Positions 62,305 to 64,000 of a DNA stretch of 64,000 nt are shown here, in pieces. The stretch is from Lysinibacillus sphaericus (lineage in GTDB: Bacteria; Bacillota; Bacilli; Bacillales_A; Planococcaceae): NCBI RefSeq assembly GCF_006864135.1, contig NZ_SADV01000012.1, forward strand, positions 50,608-114,607. The letters run 5' to 3'. Positions within the stretch are counted from its first letter, which is position 1. Each line of letters opens with the position of its first letter. A program made the translations under genes and the position numbers. A model generated the notes under the pieces. The model had not been told where the DNA came from and ran no database searches. It saw only the letters and a list, made by a program, of their open reading frames with translations.

Positions 62305-62760
62305 TTAGGCTAGACCTTTTATATATTTCGTAACATTCCCTAAACAACAACTACCTTGAGGGTTATTTACCTCACAGCCACAACGGTTTTCTTTTATATT
62401 TTCTCGAATATGTTCTAATGGATTAGGAGCGAGTTCATTTTCAACATGTTGTTTAATTTTTTCTTTAGTCCAATCAAAACAATAACAAACCGGTGTACTT
62501 AATGAATCATCCTTTTGATGTACATCTATCTTTATATCAGATAGAAGATACTCTTTATTGCTCGTATCAAAATAAACGACATGACAATCTTTAGTAGCAC
62601 AAAAATAGTGATTATCCATAGCGTTGATAGATCCTAATACAGATGGTTTCATCATTGATTTAATAGTTATTAGTTGTACATTTTTAGCTTTATTTTTACA
62701 AGAGGGACAACTAATAGTGTTTTCATTTTTAAGGCCACTACAACAATGTTCCATCGGCAT
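62305..62760 (-). CDS. CopZ-like cysteine-rich metal/iron-sulfur protein
   Basis: 151 residues, 14 cysteines. N-terminal zinc-ribbon-like part (HCCSGLKNEN, CPSCKNKAKNVQ), middle NHYFCATKDCHVVYFD, and a BFD-like [2Fe-2S] motif VCYCFDWTKEKIKQHV (C-x-C-x14-32-C-x2-C form, ending RCGCEVNNPQGSCC). This is the layout of CopZ N-terminal zinc/[2Fe-2S] domains, which receive copper or electrons in Archaeoglobus CopZ. ATG 62760 with GAGGTGG upstream. No copper ATPase nearby; a stand-alone gene. Confidence 0.85.
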   Translation of the reverse strand: MPMEHCCSGLKNENTISCPSCKNKAKNVQLITIKSMMKPSVLGSINAMDNHYFCATKDCHVVYFDTSNKEYLLSDIKIDVHQKDDSLSTPVCYCFDWTKEKIKQHVENELAPNPLEHIRENIKENRCGCEVNNPQGSCCLGNVTKYIKGLA

Positions 62761-63111
62761 TCCACCTCGAATATTTTATTTTCAGTCGTTAACGTTCAAT
62801 ACCCGGCATTCGTACTTAATACAACTTATTTAGAGTATAAACCATGTACGAAGGTAGAGGGGAAAGGAATTCTATTTATCACATAAATTGAAGCATAATC
62901 TTGACAAGACAGTGAACACACAACGAGTTTAGTGTTAGAATTCTTTTTTGAAAATCATTACCGCTTATTTTACAATGAAATTAATGCAAAAAGAAAAAAG
63001 CATTATTTAGCGTGAACTACATTCTGATTTATTAGCAAGTCTACATTGGGAAGCAGTTTAAATTATCGTTTAGGTTTTATACAATAAAATACTTTTAAGG
63101 TGATAAATAGT
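62761..63111. other. gene-free stretch
   Basis: No frame with a ribosome binding site on either strand. A plus-strand frame at 62624-62886 is the shadow of the CopZ-like gene and its leader. Confidence 0.4.
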
Positions 63112-63285
63112 ATGTTTTTAGGATTTGAATGGCTCCCTAAAAAATGGGGGAAAAGAAAAGTTTCGGAGCGGTTTCTTCAAGCGAAATTTACTGAAGAAGG
63201 TAAAGGGATTACGATTACTACATATGCTATTGATTTATATATAATATCGATTCCTTTAGAAGTGAAAAAATATAATTCACTTTAA
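63112..63285 (+). CDS. small ORF, 57 residues
   Basis: ATG 63112 with AAGGTGATAAATAGT upstream. Reads MFLGFEWLPKKWGKRKVSER, then strand-like ITITTYAIDLYIISIPLEV. No homology recognised. Could be real or a fragment. Confidence 0.4.
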   Translation: MFLGFEWLPKKWGKRKVSERFLQAKFTEEGKGITITTYAIDLYIISIPLEVKKYNSL

Positions 63286-63297
63286 TTTCTTTTAGCT

Positions 63298-63345
63298 GGT
63301 GTCCAAGCCTCCGCTGAAATAAAGGAGGTCGGACTAAGAACGATT
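63298..63345 (+). other. CCTCC/GGAGG hairpin, dispersed repeat
   Basis: GCCTCCGCTGAAATAAAGGA(GG) forms a small stem; a related sequence lies near 41325-41365 (CCGCTGAAAGAAG, GCCTCCGGCG). Remaining gap to 63575 is empty. Confidence 0.35.
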
Positions 63346-63575
63346 TTCTTCACCATGAAGTGAAGGAAACCGTTGATACATCAATGTTTATAGAGGAAGG
63401 TTGTTGCAGTAAGGGTCTCTTATAATGCTTTTTTACAAGTTAAGAAATGGTATATATGATTTTATTTAGAAAGCGCACTAGCAGCGTTTTTCTGCAAAAT
63501 TCCAAAAAACCTTGTATTAACTACGTTCTACGCCTTTGTATGAGTTTGGATCGTTAGAAATCTTAATTTTGATTA

Positions 63576-63833
63576 TTATATTTTAATTTTTAACTTTATC
63601 ATGAATAGAATTATTACTAAAATCATCAGAAATAGACCTAGATTGAGTAGCCCATGTCCTAAGGGATAGTTTATTGCATATTCTTTTTGAAATTCCAATA
63701 GCTCTTGACTACTTATAGAATTAATATCTTGTAAAGGGAAAAGGATTATTTGTAATAAAGATCCAATTACTATTAAACAAAATGATAAAAAAATAATGCT
63801 AAAAAGTGTTATCTTATTAAAAATAAATCGCAT
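63576..63833 (-). CDS. small membrane protein, 85 residues
   Basis: Two transmembrane helices (LFSIIFLSFCLIVIGSLLQIILF and LLNLGLFLMILVIILFMIKL) with a loop ISSQELLEFQKEYAIN. ATG 63833 with GAGGTGA upstream. Unknown function. Confidence 0.65.
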   Translation of the reverse strand: MRFIFNKITLFSIIFLSFCLIVIGSLLQIILFPLQDINSISSQELLEFQKEYAINYPLGHGLLNLGLFLMILVIILFMIKLKIKI

Positions 63834-64000
63834 AATGTCACCTCAGTTTTATCTCTATTTTTTAGAATAGACGTTTTTACTCAATAAAGGTTGTTCGAGA
63901 CAAAAAAGCGCCCAAAACAAGGTGAGGGCACTGAAAAACTTACGTTTTCATAAAAGCGAACCTTTCTCAGATAAAAATAAGGCACTTCTTGTTCGATTTT
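63834..64000. other. window end, unresolved
   Basis: Minus strand has an open stretch (EVPYFYLRKVRFYEN) running from the window edge; it may be the end of a gene outside the window or a transposon end. Not callable. Confidence 0.2.

Noticed and set aside
62624..62886. Two plus-strand ORFs over the CopZ-like gene
   Set aside because: Antisense shadows; the minus-strand protein has clear Cys motifs and a ribosome binding site.

Overview
The window is low-GC, with strong AGGAGG-type ribosome binding sites and gene families typical of Bacillales (BlaI/M56, YetF, DUF418, MocR/EamA, an M29 aminopeptidase of Lysinibacillus/Planococcaceae flavour). A Lysinibacillus-like spore-former is my best inference, not a proof. 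It reads as an accessory, pseudogene-rich chromosomal region: small operons of transport, regulation and modification genes lie between decayed insertion sequences, duplicated gene fragments and dispersed intergenic repeats. I see no tRNA, rRNA or CRISPR array.

Layout. 1-3.9 kb: 3' end of an FtsX-type ABC permease, then a response regulator and histidine kinase. 5.1-12.7 kb: one large NRPS, C-A-T-C-A-T-R, predicted to release an N-acylated dipeptide aldehyde. 14.2-16.1 kb: four tandem 97-bp repeats, each with an excellent ribosome binding site and the same 18-bp micro-ORF (peptide MQWNY), followed by a terminator and a cytochrome P450. 16.3-29.7 kb: decay zone with a dnaE pseudogene, two intact and two broken copies of an M29 aminopeptidase gene, GDSL-lipase remnants, a dead IS110 element with a possible bridge-RNA region, plus intact hydrolase, TetR/GNAT, an exported I9-like protein and a lipoprotein. 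30-46.6 kb: assorted single genes (DUF418, TPR, hydrolases, GNAT, methyltransferases, MBL hydrolase, PadR-ABC exporter, YetF, nucleotidyltransferase, isochorismatase, DUF1697). 46.7-64 kb: IS3 remnant, BlaI/M56 signalling pair, a frameshifted Fic protein, ArsR-EamA pair, an orphan ABC-2 permease, amidohydrolase, divergent EamA/MocR pair, a broken WYL regulator, a CopZ-like cysteine-rich protein and small membrane proteins.

Most exciting signal. The MQWNY array beside a P450 has the logic of the biarylitide class of minimal RiPPs, where a pentapeptide gene sits next to a P450 that cross-links two aromatic side chains (Tyr-X-His). Here the peptide offers Trp-X-Tyr, the gene is present in four tandem copies, and the host looks like a Firmicute. 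I infer a P450-crosslinked W-N-Y (or shorter) peptide; the chemistry is unproven.

Other regulatory logic visible directly: a PadR promoter with a perfect palindrome repeated upstream of its ABC operon; an ArsR promoter whose inverted repeat recurs as a 17-bp-arm inverted repeat before the EamA gene; twin ATTAC/GTAAT operators over the BlaI promoter; and a sigma-A promoter followed by a perfect 32-bp palindrome plus T-tract directly before a methyltransferase ribosome binding site, which looks like a transcription attenuator.
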